Assembly: GCF_006148925.1 (NCBI RefSeq) | Contig: NZ_VAWB01000001.1 | Span: 1,020,001 to 1,084,000, forward strand | DNA from: Hyunsoonleella aestuarii | GTDB lineage: Bacteria; Bacteroidota; Bacteroidia; Flavobacteriales; Flavobacteriaceae | Reading direction: 5' to 3' | Length of the DNA: 64,000 nucleotides | Part shown: positions 9,656-18,745 of the stretch, piece by piece | Layout of the letters: each line of letters opens with the position of its first letter | Position numbering within the stretch: position 1 is the first letter of the stretch | Position numbers and translations under genes: made by a program | Notes under the pieces: model-generated | The model's database searches: none | The model's input: the letters and a program-made list of their open reading frames with translations, nothing else | What the model was told of the DNA's origin: nothing

Positions 9656-9870
9656 ATTTTGACATCTTTTTTTAGTAAACGCCACGTACCATAAATTAAT
9701 GCTAAACAAATTAAAAACGTTGCGTCAACACCAACTGAAAGGCCTGGAGGAGGTGGAGGAGGAAGTGGTTGGGGAGGATTATTTCCATCCTTAGTTTGTT
9801 GCGCAATACAAACTACACTTATTAATACAAATAAGATTGAGGCAAATATTCTTTTATTTCGTAGTGTCAT
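9652..9870 (-). CDS. Small exported protein with proline run and C-terminal sorting-like anchor
   Basis: 72 residues. The N-terminal signal peptide (basic start, hydrophobic core, AQQ near residue 24) is followed by a short polar stretch and a run of prolines, PPPPPPGLS. After it come one hydrophobic helix (ATFLICLALIYGTW) and a basic tail (RLLKKDVKI). This tripartite layout resembles the short PID-CTERM-type proteins of Flavobacteriia, though the exact PID tripeptide is missing. The body between signal and anchor is almost absent, so its function is unknown. The gene overlaps the 3' end of ribE by 4 bp. Confidence 0.65.
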   Translation of the reverse strand: MTLRNKRIFASILFVLISVVCIAQQTKDGNNPPQPLPPPPPPGLSVGVDATFLICLALIYGTWRLLKKDVKI

Positions 9871-9877
9871 GGGGTGG

Positions 9878-9885
9878 CAAATGTA
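9878..9885 (-). promoter_or_regulatory. -7 box TACATTTG for the small exported protein
   Basis: CAAATGTA on the plus strand is an exact reverse complement of TAnnTTTG. It lies 7 bp before the ATG at 9870, so the mRNA would be nearly leaderless. Confidence 0.5.
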
Positions 9886-10133
9886 TAAAAAAAAGCGGTT
9901 TAACTAAAAATTCTTACCGTTTTTAATCGAAATAACACCGACAAAAAACAAATATTATCGATGAAACGTAAATTTTGACGTAAAAAACCATGTTTCCTAC
10001 TGAGTAACTTCACTCATCAAAAAAACTGTTTTTCTAAAAAAGCTATCCCTCTTTTTTACAATTACTTAACAAATATATATAATTTAAAAAGACTTGTAAA
10101 TTAAATTATTATTAAGTCTTTCTGCATATCCAG

Positions 10134-10170
10134 AAAAAAATCTCTTCCGCATAAGAAACGGTAAGATTTT
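10134..10170 (-). terminator. Probable terminator after the GH13_18 gene
   Basis: Interrupted stem (10138-10143 with 10064-type partner at 10164-10169, and 10147-10149 with 10159-10161) followed on the minus strand by a T tract (A run 10134-10140 on plus). It touches the stop codon of the upstream gene. Confidence 0.5.
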
Positions 10171-11906
10171 TAAAAAATTAATTCTTCGATATTTCCATCA
10201 AATTTATGCTTTATTGAAAAACTTAAAGCCCTTAGGTTAACTTTTAAATGGGCAAAATCACTTTCTTTTTCCCACTTCAAATTAATGTAGTCTTTATTCT
10301 CCTCTTTAATAATCAAGCTTCCTGTAAACGCCTTATTTGTATTTCTTATCCGCATCATATTAAGTTGATTAATAACCACGTTTCTTTTTAATCCCGCTTC
10401 AATTTCTTCATTAGAAAGATTAGTTCTATTAATCTCCTTGTGACCCCCACTTCCGGCTCTATCTGCAGCTTCATAATCATTTTTACCAGCAAACAAATCT
10501 AAATACCAAACTTGAGGAATCCCAGGCATAAACATTTGGATCGCTCTTGCAAGCAATAATTTTTGTTCATCTTCTCCAATCGCACTAAAAAAAGTTGCAT
10601 TTACCTGATAGTAGGATAGTTTTTTGCCTTCGGCATCATATAAATTCTTTACTCTACCACCTCGTTGAATAATCAAATTCATTAAACTATCTATTTCGAT
10701 ATCTGCTAATAGTCCTTCATTGTAATTTCCACCTACTTCTTTTCCTTTTAAATCTAAAACTGGAATCCCATCATGACAACCTAACATGTTAACGCAGGTA
10801 AAATTATTCTTAATAATTTCCTTAGCCCAATTTATTAGGGCAGAACTGTTTTGTGTCTCAAGTGTATGAATAACCAAGCCAGGGAGGAAAAAATCGTAAA
10901 TTTGATAACCTTCTTCTGCAATTTGATCGTGAAGATGTAGTCCATATTCTGCATGAATTTCTGGAAGTAGTTTTAAGTTGTTTTTTTTAGCTATTTGATT
11001 GATTCGGTCTAAATATTCCCAAGTTCCAGGTGTATTAAAAAAATTAGATTGCCCAATTTCTTTATGCAAATACGCAAAAGCATCCAGCCTTAATATTTCG
11101 CAGCCAAAACCTTTAAGTTTACACAAAGTTTCATTATAAAAATCCCAAACTAGGCTAGACTTGGCATTAACATCCATTTGACCTAAATAACTTCGCTTGG
11201 ACTCAACAATATCAAGGACTTCTTTCTTAGACTCTATTAATTCATTAAAATCTAAGCTGGATAACTCAACTCCATTGCCAATCGCCAAATTTATTTCAGA
11301 ACAAATCGATTCTGCATTAGCATGATTTAGTCCCTTAATATTAGACAAGTCGACTGGGTCAATATGGTTATATTCTATTTTTTGATAAAAAGTATTCCAA
11401 TAGGGTTGTTCTGTTCCATCTGGAAACCGAACCTTTAAAATAGGTAGCCCCGCCTTACGCATAAATAATTTTTGTAAGTGCTCATCTTTTGGGATAACGA
11501 CACCCTGTTCATTCATTTTACCATGACCTTCCCAAAACGTATTCCAGTTTATAAAAAAATCTTTGTATTTAGATTCCGTTCCGTTTTTTAGCAAATCATT
11601 AAACTGGGGGGATGCTACAGATAAATGATTTAAAACGATATCAAACTTAAGCCTAATATTTAATTCATGCAAAGCTTTTAAATCTTCATCTGAAACCAAC
11701 TCATTATTCAAATTATAGTCGATGATAGAAAACCCTCTATCTAAATCACTATTAAAGAAGGTTGGTAACACGTAAAAAAAAGAAAAAACATCTTGCAATT
11801 CCGGTTTTTTGAGCATTACAATTGTATCACTTAATCTGGACCCTATACTATCTGGATAAGCGTTAAGCATGACTCCATTTGAAATCCCTTTATATTCTTG
11901 CTTCAT
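10170..11906 (-). CDS. GH13_18 sucrose-phosphorylase-like glycoside phosphorylase
   Basis: 578 residues with no signal peptide, so cytoplasmic. The family splits an alpha-glucoside with phosphate to glucose-1-phosphate. Catalytic residues are Asp275 (EILRLDAF), Glu316 (LLPEIHAE) and Asp379 (GCHDGIPVLD). The segments YQVNATFFSA and AGKNDYE also match sucrose phosphorylase. Known members have roughly 480-510 residues. This one carries an extra stretch at about 185-245, and its acceptor-site residues differ from my memory of the Bifidobacterium enzyme. The real acceptor could be fructose, a phosphorylated fructose, glycerol or glycerate. A fructokinase-like gene 14 bp upstream favours sucrose. 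Second gene of a two-gene unit with a LacI-type operator. Confidence 0.85.
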   Translation of the reverse strand: MKQEYKGISNGVMLNAYPDSIGSRLSDTIVMLKKPELQDVFSFFYVLPTFFNSDLDRGFSIIDYNLNNELVSDEDLKALHELNIRLKFDIVLNHLSVASPQFNDLLKNGTESKYKDFFINWNTFWEGHGKMNEQGVVIPKDEHLQKLFMRKAGLPILKVRFPDGTEQPYWNTFYQKIEYNHIDPVDLSNIKGLNHANAESICSEINLAIGNGVELSSLDFNELIESKKEVLDIVESKRSYLGQMDVNAKSSLVWDFYNETLCKLKGFGCEILRLDAFAYLHKEIGQSNFFNTPGTWEYLDRINQIAKKNNLKLLPEIHAEYGLHLHDQIAEEGYQIYDFFLPGLVIHTLETQNSSALINWAKEIIKNNFTCVNMLGCHDGIPVLDLKGKEVGGNYNEGLLADIEIDSLMNLIIQRGGRVKNLYDAEGKKLSYYQVNATFFSAIGEDEQKLLLARAIQMFMPGIPQVWYLDLFAGKNDYEAADRAGSGGHKEINRTNLSNEEIEAGLKRNVVINQLNMMRIRNTNKAFTGSLIIKEENKDYINLKWEKESDFAHLKVNLRALSFSIKHKFDGNIEELIF

Positions 11907-11920
11907 TTTAAATAATCTTG

Positions 11921-12847
11921 CTATAAAAGTTTTGATAAAATATCAATATTATCGGGTAATCTTCCAACATTTTGGAGCTTTAAAGCAGCCAATTTTAATG
12001 CTATTTCTAAACATTCTTTTACAGGTTTCTTTTTTATCTGTGCGAATAAAAATCCAGACCAAAATGCATCACCAGCGCCTGTAGCATCAACAACCTTCTC
12101 AATTTTTATTGCTGGTAATTCTATAACAGGTTTTTTGTGCTGAGACAGCTTTACCCCCTTGCTTCCAAGCGTTAAACAAACGGTTTCTACGCCTAGATTA
12201 TGAAAAAAATCGAATATTTCGGAATGAGATAAGTGCTGCTCAAATAAGCGTAGCATATCATCTTCACTAATCTTTATCAAGGGGTTGTATTTACAGTACG
12301 TTGTGATAACATTTACAGCTTCTTCCCTTGAGTTCCATAACTTACTTGAATAATTAACATCAATACTCAATTTACAGCCCAAATTATAAGCTTCTTTAGC
12401 TTTGTTTAGAATTACAGATTGTGCTGGTTCTTTGCTTAAAGCAAAACATGTGGTATGAAATATTTTAGATTTCTGAAGAGTTTTTTCCGATATCTGATGA
12501 GCTTCAATATAACTGTCTGCCGCTCGAAAAGGAATAAAGTCTGGTGTTCCTTCTGATCTTGAAACAAAAATAACACTCGTGGGTTTTGACTCAATTTCAT
12601 TAATAAATTCTGTGTTTACACCTACACCTTTTAGCCTATCAAAAATGTATTCTCCAAAACCATCTCGACCAATTGTAGAAACCAACACTGCATTTAAACC
12701 TAGTCGTGATGAATTCATCGCAACATTTGCTGGAGAACCTCCCAAATATCTGTGATAATCTTTCGTGCTATTAATAAGTTCTCCTGCTTGATGACCAATA
12801 AAATCAATAAGCACTTCGCCCACACATAAAATATCTATATCTTCCAA
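11921..12847 (-). CDS. PfkB-family sugar kinase (fructokinase-like)
   Basis: 308 residues. ATP-dependent sugar kinase of the ribokinase fold. The substrate side has GEVLIDFIG and LGGSPANVAMNSSRLG; the C-terminal anion-hole motif DATGAGDAFWSG carries the catalytic Asp. Fructose is the likely substrate because the next gene is sucrose-phosphorylase-like and would release it. First gene of its unit. A LacI-type palindrome lies about 100 bp and a -7 box about 40 bp upstream. A second PfkB kinase is encoded at 42136-43017. Confidence 0.9.
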   Translation of the reverse strand: MEDIDILCVGEVLIDFIGHQAGELINSTKDYHRYLGGSPANVAMNSSRLGLNAVLVSTIGRDGFGEYIFDRLKGVGVNTEFINEIESKPTSVIFVSRSEGTPDFIPFRAADSYIEAHQISEKTLQKSKIFHTTCFALSKEPAQSVILNKAKEAYNLGCKLSIDVNYSSKLWNSREEAVNVITTYCKYNPLIKISEDDMLRLFEQHLSHSEIFDFFHNLGVETVCLTLGSKGVKLSQHKKPVIELPAIKIEKVVDATGAGDAFWSGFLFAQIKKKPVKECLEIALKLAALKLQNVGRLPDNIDILSKLL

Positions 12848-12885
12848 AACCTGATGTATTTACTTATAATTAATAACATGTTTTT

Positions 12886-12893
12886 CAAAAATA
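12886..12893 (-). promoter_or_regulatory. -7 box TATTTTTG for the kinase/phosphorylase unit
   Basis: CAAAAATA on plus is an exact reverse TAnnTTTG, 38 bp upstream of the kinase start. The palindromic operator lies upstream of it, not on top of it. Confidence 0.45.
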
Positions 12894-12948
12894 TAATGTC
12901 TGTGTTACTGTATAAAATAATTCCATTCGAAACTGATAAAGATTATAC

Positions 12949-12962
12949 CGAAAACGATTTCG
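12949..12962 (-). promoter_or_regulatory. LacI-type operator, copy 1 (CGAAAACGATTTCG)
   Basis: 14-bp near-perfect palindrome with central CG, the form bound by LacI-family proteins. It is one of four copies of CGAAAWCGWTTTCG in this window, each before a sugar operon. This copy serves the kinase/GH13_18 unit. Confidence 0.8.
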
Positions 12963-12997
12963 ATTTTAGGTTTCCAAATCTCTCTTCAATGCTCAAA

Positions 12998-14368
12998 CTA
13001 CTTCACAAAAACCATGTACTCCCACGGTTTTAAACTCAATGGATTATCATCAATCTTAACTGCTTTATTTGTAAAATAATCTTTAAAACTTCCGTATGCT
13101 TTATTGTTGGTTATTTCAACAGACTGCTCTTTTGAAGTGAAATTAAAAATTGCAATAACTTTGCTATTCTCAACTTCTCGGTAAAACCCTATAACATCTT
13201 CATTACTCTCAATTGAAATAGGGAACCCCCCTTCATCACCAGCCCAAATAGCTTTATTTTTCTTTTTAAGGTCAACTAATGATTTATAAAAAGGTTGAAG
13301 ATTTAGAGAGTCTGTCCAAACCATTGGGTCTTTTTCAAAAAACTCAAGTCTTTTATCCATTCCAGCTTCTTGACCTCCAAGAATAAGCGGGAATCCATAA
13401 GCGGTAAAAACGAAAGTTGCAAAGGTTTTGTGGCCTTCTCCAAATCGTTCGAAAACGGTACCGTTCCATGAGTTCAAGTCATGGTTAGATGTATAGGTCA
13501 TACGCAATGCTGTTCTGCCGTGCTTAAACATATCCTCATCAATCCAGTTTGACAAGGCATTAGCTTTTTTCTTGCCTTCAGCTACCTCACGCATAATCAC
13601 TTCAAATTCATCAGCATAACTTCCATCTAATATGAATGTTTCATGCCCACATTCGGCTAACCAAAATAGTTCTTTTATTGGGTCTAATTCGGCCCTAGCC
13701 TCTTCCCATAGATACAATGGGATCTTATCACCGCATCCGTGATCTAATCGAAACCCATCAATACCCATTTCTACCCAATAACGCATTTCATTAATCATTG
13801 CTTTACGAGTTTCAGGGTTGTTATTATCTAATAAAGCTGTATCCCACCAAACATCAGTAGGACTCATAGACTCGTAAGTCACATTTCCTTCTGCATCTCT
13901 AATATAAAAGTCAGGGTGTTCTGTAACCCAAGGGTGATCACGTCCTGTATGGTTTGGAACCCAATCTAAAATTAAATAGAACCCCATGTCTTGAGCTTTT
14001 TTAAGAAGCTCCTTAAAATCATCTACCGTTCCAAATTCTGGGTTTACAGCTGAGTAATCTTTTGGTGCATAGTAACTCCCTAATGTTCCTTTTCTATTTG
14101 TTTCGCTAATAGGATGTATAGGCATAAGCCAAAGAACATCTACCCCTAAGTCCTTTAGCCTTGGTAAATGTTCTGAGAATGCCTTAAACGTTCCTTCTGG
14201 TGTAAACTGCCTAATATTTACTTCGTAAATGGTAGAACCGTTTAGCTTTTCTGGAAATGTATTCTCATTAGTTTTAATAGGTTCTGAAACAATTGTGCCT
14301 TTATCCGATTGATTTTTACAAGCAGATAAAGCTATAAAAGCGACAAAAAAGAAAATGAATTTTTTCAT
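12998..14368 (-). CDS. GH13 alpha-amylase-family lipoprotein
   Basis: 456 residues. The lipoprotein signal ends FIALSAC, with the lipid-bearing cysteine at 17, so the enzyme faces the periplasm or cell surface. A GH13 barrel follows: region I DWVPNH, nucleophile Asp209 in GFRLDHG, acid/base Glu239 in WLAECGHE, and stabiliser Asp297 in TSNHD. The C-terminal beta domain ends in PLSLKPWEYMVF. The likely substrate is an alpha-glucan or malto-oligosaccharide; specificity is not decided by sequence. Last gene of the long operon that starts at 24510; a 76-bp gap separates it from the MFS gene upstream. Confidence 0.92.
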   Translation of the reverse strand: MKKFIFFFVAFIALSACKNQSDKGTIVSEPIKTNENTFPEKLNGSTIYEVNIRQFTPEGTFKAFSEHLPRLKDLGVDVLWLMPIHPISETNRKGTLGSYYAPKDYSAVNPEFGTVDDFKELLKKAQDMGFYLILDWVPNHTGRDHPWVTEHPDFYIRDAEGNVTYESMSPTDVWWDTALLDNNNPETRKAMINEMRYWVEMGIDGFRLDHGCGDKIPLYLWEEARAELDPIKELFWLAECGHETFILDGSYADEFEVIMREVAEGKKKANALSNWIDEDMFKHGRTALRMTYTSNHDLNSWNGTVFERFGEGHKTFATFVFTAYGFPLILGGQEAGMDKRLEFFEKDPMVWTDSLNLQPFYKSLVDLKKKNKAIWAGDEGGFPISIESNEDVIGFYREVENSKVIAIFNFTSKEQSVEITNNKAYGSFKDYFTNKAVKIDDNPLSLKPWEYMVFVK

Positions 14369-14444
14369 AATATGTAGTTTAAATCACAAAACATGTGAAT
14401 CATTATTTAATTATTTATGACTTGATAGAAATAATCAAAAGCAA

Positions 14445-15620
14445 CTATTCTATCTTAATTTTGCTTAATCTTAATTTTAGAAATGAGGTTAATAAAGCCA
14501 ATACGGTTAATATCAATAAGGTTATAAAACTCATTTCTAAACTATATGCATCGGAAATAAAACCTAAAACTACAGGGCCTAATAAAAATCCAATAAAACC
14601 AATTCCTGACACAAAAGAAATAGCCGATGAAGCGGATACATTTTTAGCCTTCCCTGCTATTCTAAACAACTCTGGTACAATTACAGATAATCCAAGCCCT
14701 ATAACACCAAAACCAATAACTGTTATGATTAGAGTATTAAATAATACACACAAATAGCCAACACAAGCTAAAACACAACCAAACAATATTGTTTTTGTTG
14801 ACCCTATTCTAGCGCTTACGCCATCCCCAAAAAATCTCCCAATTGTCATGGTAGCAGAAAATAAAATGAACCCTAACCCAGCAAGATTATCTGTTGTAAT
14901 CCCAACAACCTCAAATAAATATAAAGAGCTCCAATGCTCAATAGCTCCTTCACTGCTCATAATTACAAATGCCAAAAAAGCAACAATTATTAAAGGGGTG
15001 AATGTTGTTAGCTTAAAAGGTTCCTTTTCTTTGGAAACATTATGCTCTTCATTAATCTTAAGATAATGTTTTGATAGGCCAATATTTATTGTAATTACTA
15101 TGGTAGCCATTAGAGTCATGTGAAATATAGGATTCGTAAAATACATCATTAAAAATGACCCTAATATTGCTCCAATTGCACCTCCTAAACTAAAAAAACC
15201 ATGAGCAGAGGACATAATATTTTTACTATCTTCTTTTTCAATTCTTGACACGAGTGCGTTCATTGCTACATCGGTACTTCCAGAAAATATCCCGACAATG
15301 AATAGTGCAACACATAAAAAAACATAATTGGTAGCCAATAATGGACCTATAAAAGCCAGAGAAAAAAGAATAATCCCAATAATCGTATATTTCCCTAACC
15401 CTACTTTTTTAGTTATAAATGGCACTAATGGAAGAAACACCAGAATGCCTAGAGCGAGACAGAATAAAGCAACCCCTATCTGTGAATCGTTTAAATTTAA
15501 CTTCGCCTTAACCTGTGGAATATAAAGCACCCAGGTTCCAATCATAATATTTAATGAACAAAACACCCACGCAACCGAAAAGTATCTTGATTTAGATAAG
15601 ATAAGTCTTAACGAGCTCAT
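14445..15620 (-). CDS. MFS transporter
   Basis: 391 residues with about 12 predicted membrane helices. A typical inter-helix MFS loop is present (FITKKVGLGKYT), and SSAHGFFSLGGAIGA in helix 5 resembles fucose-permease-like transporters. It lies only 3 bp behind the trehalase gene and before the GH13 lipoprotein, so a sugar substrate is likely. It would act in the inner membrane; the exact substrate is unknown. Confidence 0.85.
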   Translation of the reverse strand: MSSLRLILSKSRYFSVAWVFCSLNIMIGTWVLYIPQVKAKLNLNDSQIGVALFCLALGILVFLPLVPFITKKVGLGKYTIIGIILFSLAFIGPLLATNYVFLCVALFIVGIFSGSTDVAMNALVSRIEKEDSKNIMSSAHGFFSLGGAIGAILGSFLMMYFTNPIFHMTLMATIVITINIGLSKHYLKINEEHNVSKEKEPFKLTTFTPLIIVAFLAFVIMSSEGAIEHWSSLYLFEVVGITTDNLAGLGFILFSATMTIGRFFGDGVSARIGSTKTILFGCVLACVGYLCVLFNTLIITVIGFGVIGLGLSVIVPELFRIAGKAKNVSASSAISFVSGIGFIGFLLGPVVLGFISDAYSLEMSFITLLILTVLALLTSFLKLRLSKIKIE

Positions 15621-15623
15621 TCT

Positions 15624-17498
15624 TTAAAAGATTTGATCTGGTTCAATAAGTTGGTTTAATTTAAAGATGTTTTCCGAATTAAGTATTGACAAACCATATT
15701 GGTAAGAGGCATTCATCCATCCAAATCCTTCTCTTGGTAAATATTCAAACTGAGCGCCAACATTACCATACTCTGCATCTACTTTATGTGAGGCTTTTAC
15801 AACGTCATATTTTTCACAAATCGTTCCATTATAATCCACAGCACACTTAGTAATCATATAAAGCCAGCGATAGATAAGTTCTTGAGCCTCATTAAGATAA
15901 CCATAGTTAATAAGCCCTTTCCAAATCATCATTTGGTGTGGTGCCCAACCATTAGGATAGTCCCATTGTCTAGGTGGTCTTTCGTCAGACAGCTTTCCTC
16001 TACTTTCCTCAGTACTTCCAGCTATTCCTCCTTTTTCTTTTAGAATGCTAAGTCCTTTTTTTACAAGGTTTTTGGCTTGGTCTTCACTTGCCATACTAGA
16101 CCACAAAGGTGTAAAAGTTGTAGCTGAAACAAATTGAGATTGATTACTTGTTTTTGTGTTATAATCAAAGTAAAGGCCCTGATCTTCGTTCCACAAATAC
16201 TTATCCGATAATTGTTTTCTGAAATTTGCTTTTTCTATCCAATAATCACTGGTATATATTCTGTTGCCAATATTTAAACCTTCTACATCATTATTAAGCA
16301 GTATGCTTATTAAATGTGCAAAATCATTTTCATATTTATAAAGCATAGCGTTTAATTCGACCAAGTTTAAATCTGCACAATTGCCTTCGATTCTATATGA
16401 GGTATCATGTCCAGATTCTCTAACCGTTCTGTCATGCACAAAGTAATTGTCAAGGGTTTTATTTTTAATTTCTCCATTTGCATAAGCCTTTTCATATGCC
16501 TCAATTGTCATATCCATAGCATCCGCATACGGTTTTAAAATGGCATGATAATGCCCTTCCTCTGCTTCAGGAGTTATACCAATTCCTTCGGCTAAAAATC
16601 TATTTAATCCATTTGGAGTCAATCTTTTTCCTTCAACCATCCAAACTGTTTCATATTCTTTGATAGCTGTTTTCAAATGACTTAATAACCAGTCTTTATC
16701 ATTAGTTTTTTCAAAAACTTCTCGAATCAAGCTAGAATACAATGGCGGTTGTGTTCTGGTTAAGTAATAAGAGCGATTTGCATTTAAAATTTTGCCATAA
16801 TGCTCTATTTCATATTGAAAGTTGTCTGCCATAGACTTAGCTAATTCGACTTTATCATCTAACAATAGCCCAACAGACTCGAAATAACTGTCCCAACCGT
16901 ACATCTCATTAAAACGACCTCCAGGAACAACAAATGGAACACCCTGCATCTTTCCATTAATCTCTTCAATTTTTAGAGATAATATACCCGGTTTATCATT
17001 TATCGATTTAACATATTGAGGTGTTATGCTCTCTGGTAATTTAATAACTTCAATTGGAAAGGAAGATTCAAGCTCTTTGTAATAATTAAAAACAATTTCA
17101 TCATTAAAAGGAATATAAACTCTTAATTTGTCAGAGATTAGGGTCTCATTCTTAGAATCGTGAATTAAGTTTTTAATTCCCGCCACGTCCATTGTTCTTG
17201 TTAAGCCCGCCCAAAAATAGTTTCGAATTATTCTTGAAATCCTATTAGCTGGTAGTTCCTCAATTTCATTGATTGAAATTTCAGTAACAATGTCTCCATT
17301 TTCTTTAGCCCGAGCTAAACCCTGAAGCAGATTTGACAGGTGATATGTTCCCGAAACTTGATAGGTTTCTCCTTCGGGTGAAACTAATTGAAACGACTTA
17401 GGCCCAATATCTTCAATAGTGATTTTCTTGTCCCCATCCGTGTCTTCTTGACTTAGTAACTGAGATAGAACTTTATCAATTTCTAATTTAAATTTCAT
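15624..17498 (-). CDS. GH37 trehalase with N-terminal neutral-trehalase-like calcium motif
   Basis: 624 residues, no signal peptide, so cytoplasmic. It hydrolyses trehalose to two glucose. Both family signatures are present: PGGRFNEMYGWDSYF (about 192-206) and QWDYPNGWAP (511-520). The probable acid is Asp365 in ESGHDTSYR and the base Glu585 in QFEYLPREGFGW. Unusual is the N-terminus: residues 19-34, DTDGDKKITIEDIGPK, match the EF-hand-like calcium motif of fungal neutral trehalase Nth1 (DTDxxxxITIED). Bacterial TreA and TreF lack it. The start overlaps the stop of the upstream MFS gene by 4 bp, suggesting a coupled uptake-hydrolysis pair. Confidence 0.93.
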   Translation of the reverse strand: MKFKLEIDKVLSQLLSQEDTDGDKKITIEDIGPKSFQLVSPEGETYQVSGTYHLSNLLQGLARAKENGDIVTEISINEIEELPANRISRIIRNYFWAGLTRTMDVAGIKNLIHDSKNETLISDKLRVYIPFNDEIVFNYYKELESSFPIEVIKLPESITPQYVKSINDKPGILSLKIEEINGKMQGVPFVVPGGRFNEMYGWDSYFESVGLLLDDKVELAKSMADNFQYEIEHYGKILNANRSYYLTRTQPPLYSSLIREVFEKTNDKDWLLSHLKTAIKEYETVWMVEGKRLTPNGLNRFLAEGIGITPEAEEGHYHAILKPYADAMDMTIEAYEKAYANGEIKNKTLDNYFVHDRTVRESGHDTSYRIEGNCADLNLVELNAMLYKYENDFAHLISILLNNDVEGLNIGNRIYTSDYWIEKANFRKQLSDKYLWNEDQGLYFDYNTKTSNQSQFVSATTFTPLWSSMASEDQAKNLVKKGLSILKEKGGIAGSTEESRGKLSDERPPRQWDYPNGWAPHQMMIWKGLINYGYLNEAQELIYRWLYMITKCAVDYNGTICEKYDVVKASHKVDAEYGNVGAQFEYLPREGFGWMNASYQYGLSILNSENIFKLNQLIEPDQIF

Positions 17499-18727
17499 GA
17501 TCCAACGAGTACTTTCTTCTTAGACATCCTATCAATTAGTAACACAAAAATTATTAATAACACCATTGGTATTAATAAAAAGTAGAAAGCACTTGCGCCA
17601 CCAACACTTTCAAACAATTCTCCAACAATTCTTGAACCTATAGTACCGCCCAAAGCAGAAAATATGATAATTAATCCAGACATTGGTGAATGCAGACTCT
17701 TGGGCAAAGAGCTTAGTACAGTTGAATTTAAAAGCGGATAAATAGGCGCAATAAACAACCCTATTAGAGGCAAAATAAAACCTAACCAAGGAACGTCTGA
17801 AAGACTAGATATTTCTCCAACAGATTGTATATCACCCTGAAGCTGCGGCAAAATATAGACTAAAATTCCACCTGAAATAACTACGCAGATTATTACTAGA
17901 ACCACCCAGTTCATAAACTTAGTTAGAAATCCAGCAATGAATCTCCCAAAGGCAAGGGACAAGGCTAAAATACTTGCCATTTGTACACTTAAAACAGAAT
18001 TGAAATTAAATATCTTTTTATTAAATGTTGGCAACCATGTCATAATCCCTTGCTCAATCATAACAAAGAGGAAAGCCGAAATAATAAAAACTAGTACAAG
18101 AGGAACTATCATTAATTTCAAAGATTCCTTTAAATCATCCTTTAGGCTTGTTCCTATTGCCTCAACCTTATATTCCACTTTAGAAAATAAGAGAAATAAA
18201 AATGATAGGAATATCAACCCGCACAAGAGGTAATAAACATTGAGCCACGAATTTTCATCTTCCGAATAAAAGGCAGGGAACAAGAAATAAGCTAAAGCTA
18301 TACCTACCATAAAGAAACCTTCAATAGAACTCATAAGAGAAGCGTGTTCTTTTTTTGTCTCAGTTAGTATCCCAATAAGTGAATAAACAGACAGTTTAAT
18401 TAAAGCAAAACTAACACCAATAGATAAGAACAAAACTTTGGTGTAAAAAAATGAATTCCCATATACCATTTGTAAACAACCAAAGAACACAATTGCTAAT
18501 GCCGCGAGCATTGCTTTCTTATATCCAAATCGAGGTAAAAAAGAAGCAATAATGAATGAAACTATTGCAATTGGTAAGTCCTTAAAAGCTTCTAAAACCG
18601 AGGCTTGAGACTCTGTGACTTGATAAACATCTATTGATTTTTCTATAACAATACCAACACTATTGAGTAAAATAGCAAACACAAAGTAATTGAGATAGAT
18701 GGAAATTTTAATACCTATATTTTTCAT
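17495..18727 (-). CDS. MFS transporter, possible trehalose/glucoside importer
   Basis: 410 residues with about 12 membrane helices (for example APIYPLLNSTVLSSLPKS near helix 10, as in FucP-type permeases). The stop overlaps the trehalase start by 4 bp, so the transported sugar may be trehalose; this is inference from position only. It lies 18 bp behind the SLC45-like transporter gene. Confidence 0.82.
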   Translation of the reverse strand: MKNIGIKISIYLNYFVFAILLNSVGIVIEKSIDVYQVTESQASVLEAFKDLPIAIVSFIIASFLPRFGYKKAMLAALAIVFFGCLQMVYGNSFFYTKVLFLSIGVSFALIKLSVYSLIGILTETKKEHASLMSSIEGFFMVGIALAYFLFPAFYSEDENSWLNVYYLLCGLIFLSFLFLLFSKVEYKVEAIGTSLKDDLKESLKLMIVPLVLVFIISAFLFVMIEQGIMTWLPTFNKKIFNFNSVLSVQMASILALSLAFGRFIAGFLTKFMNWVVLVIICVVISGGILVYILPQLQGDIQSVGEISSLSDVPWLGFILPLIGLFIAPIYPLLNSTVLSSLPKSLHSPMSGLIIIFSALGGTIGSRIVGELFESVGGASAFYFLLIPMVLLIIFVLLIDRMSKKKVLVGS

Positions 18728-18745
18728 AATTTTATTGTATTAAAA

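Noticed and set aside
10088-10121. Inverted repeat AAAGACTT/AAGTCTTT as a terminator
   Set aside because: Loop of 18 nt and no clean T tract on either strand; the hairpin at 10134-10170 is a better candidate.
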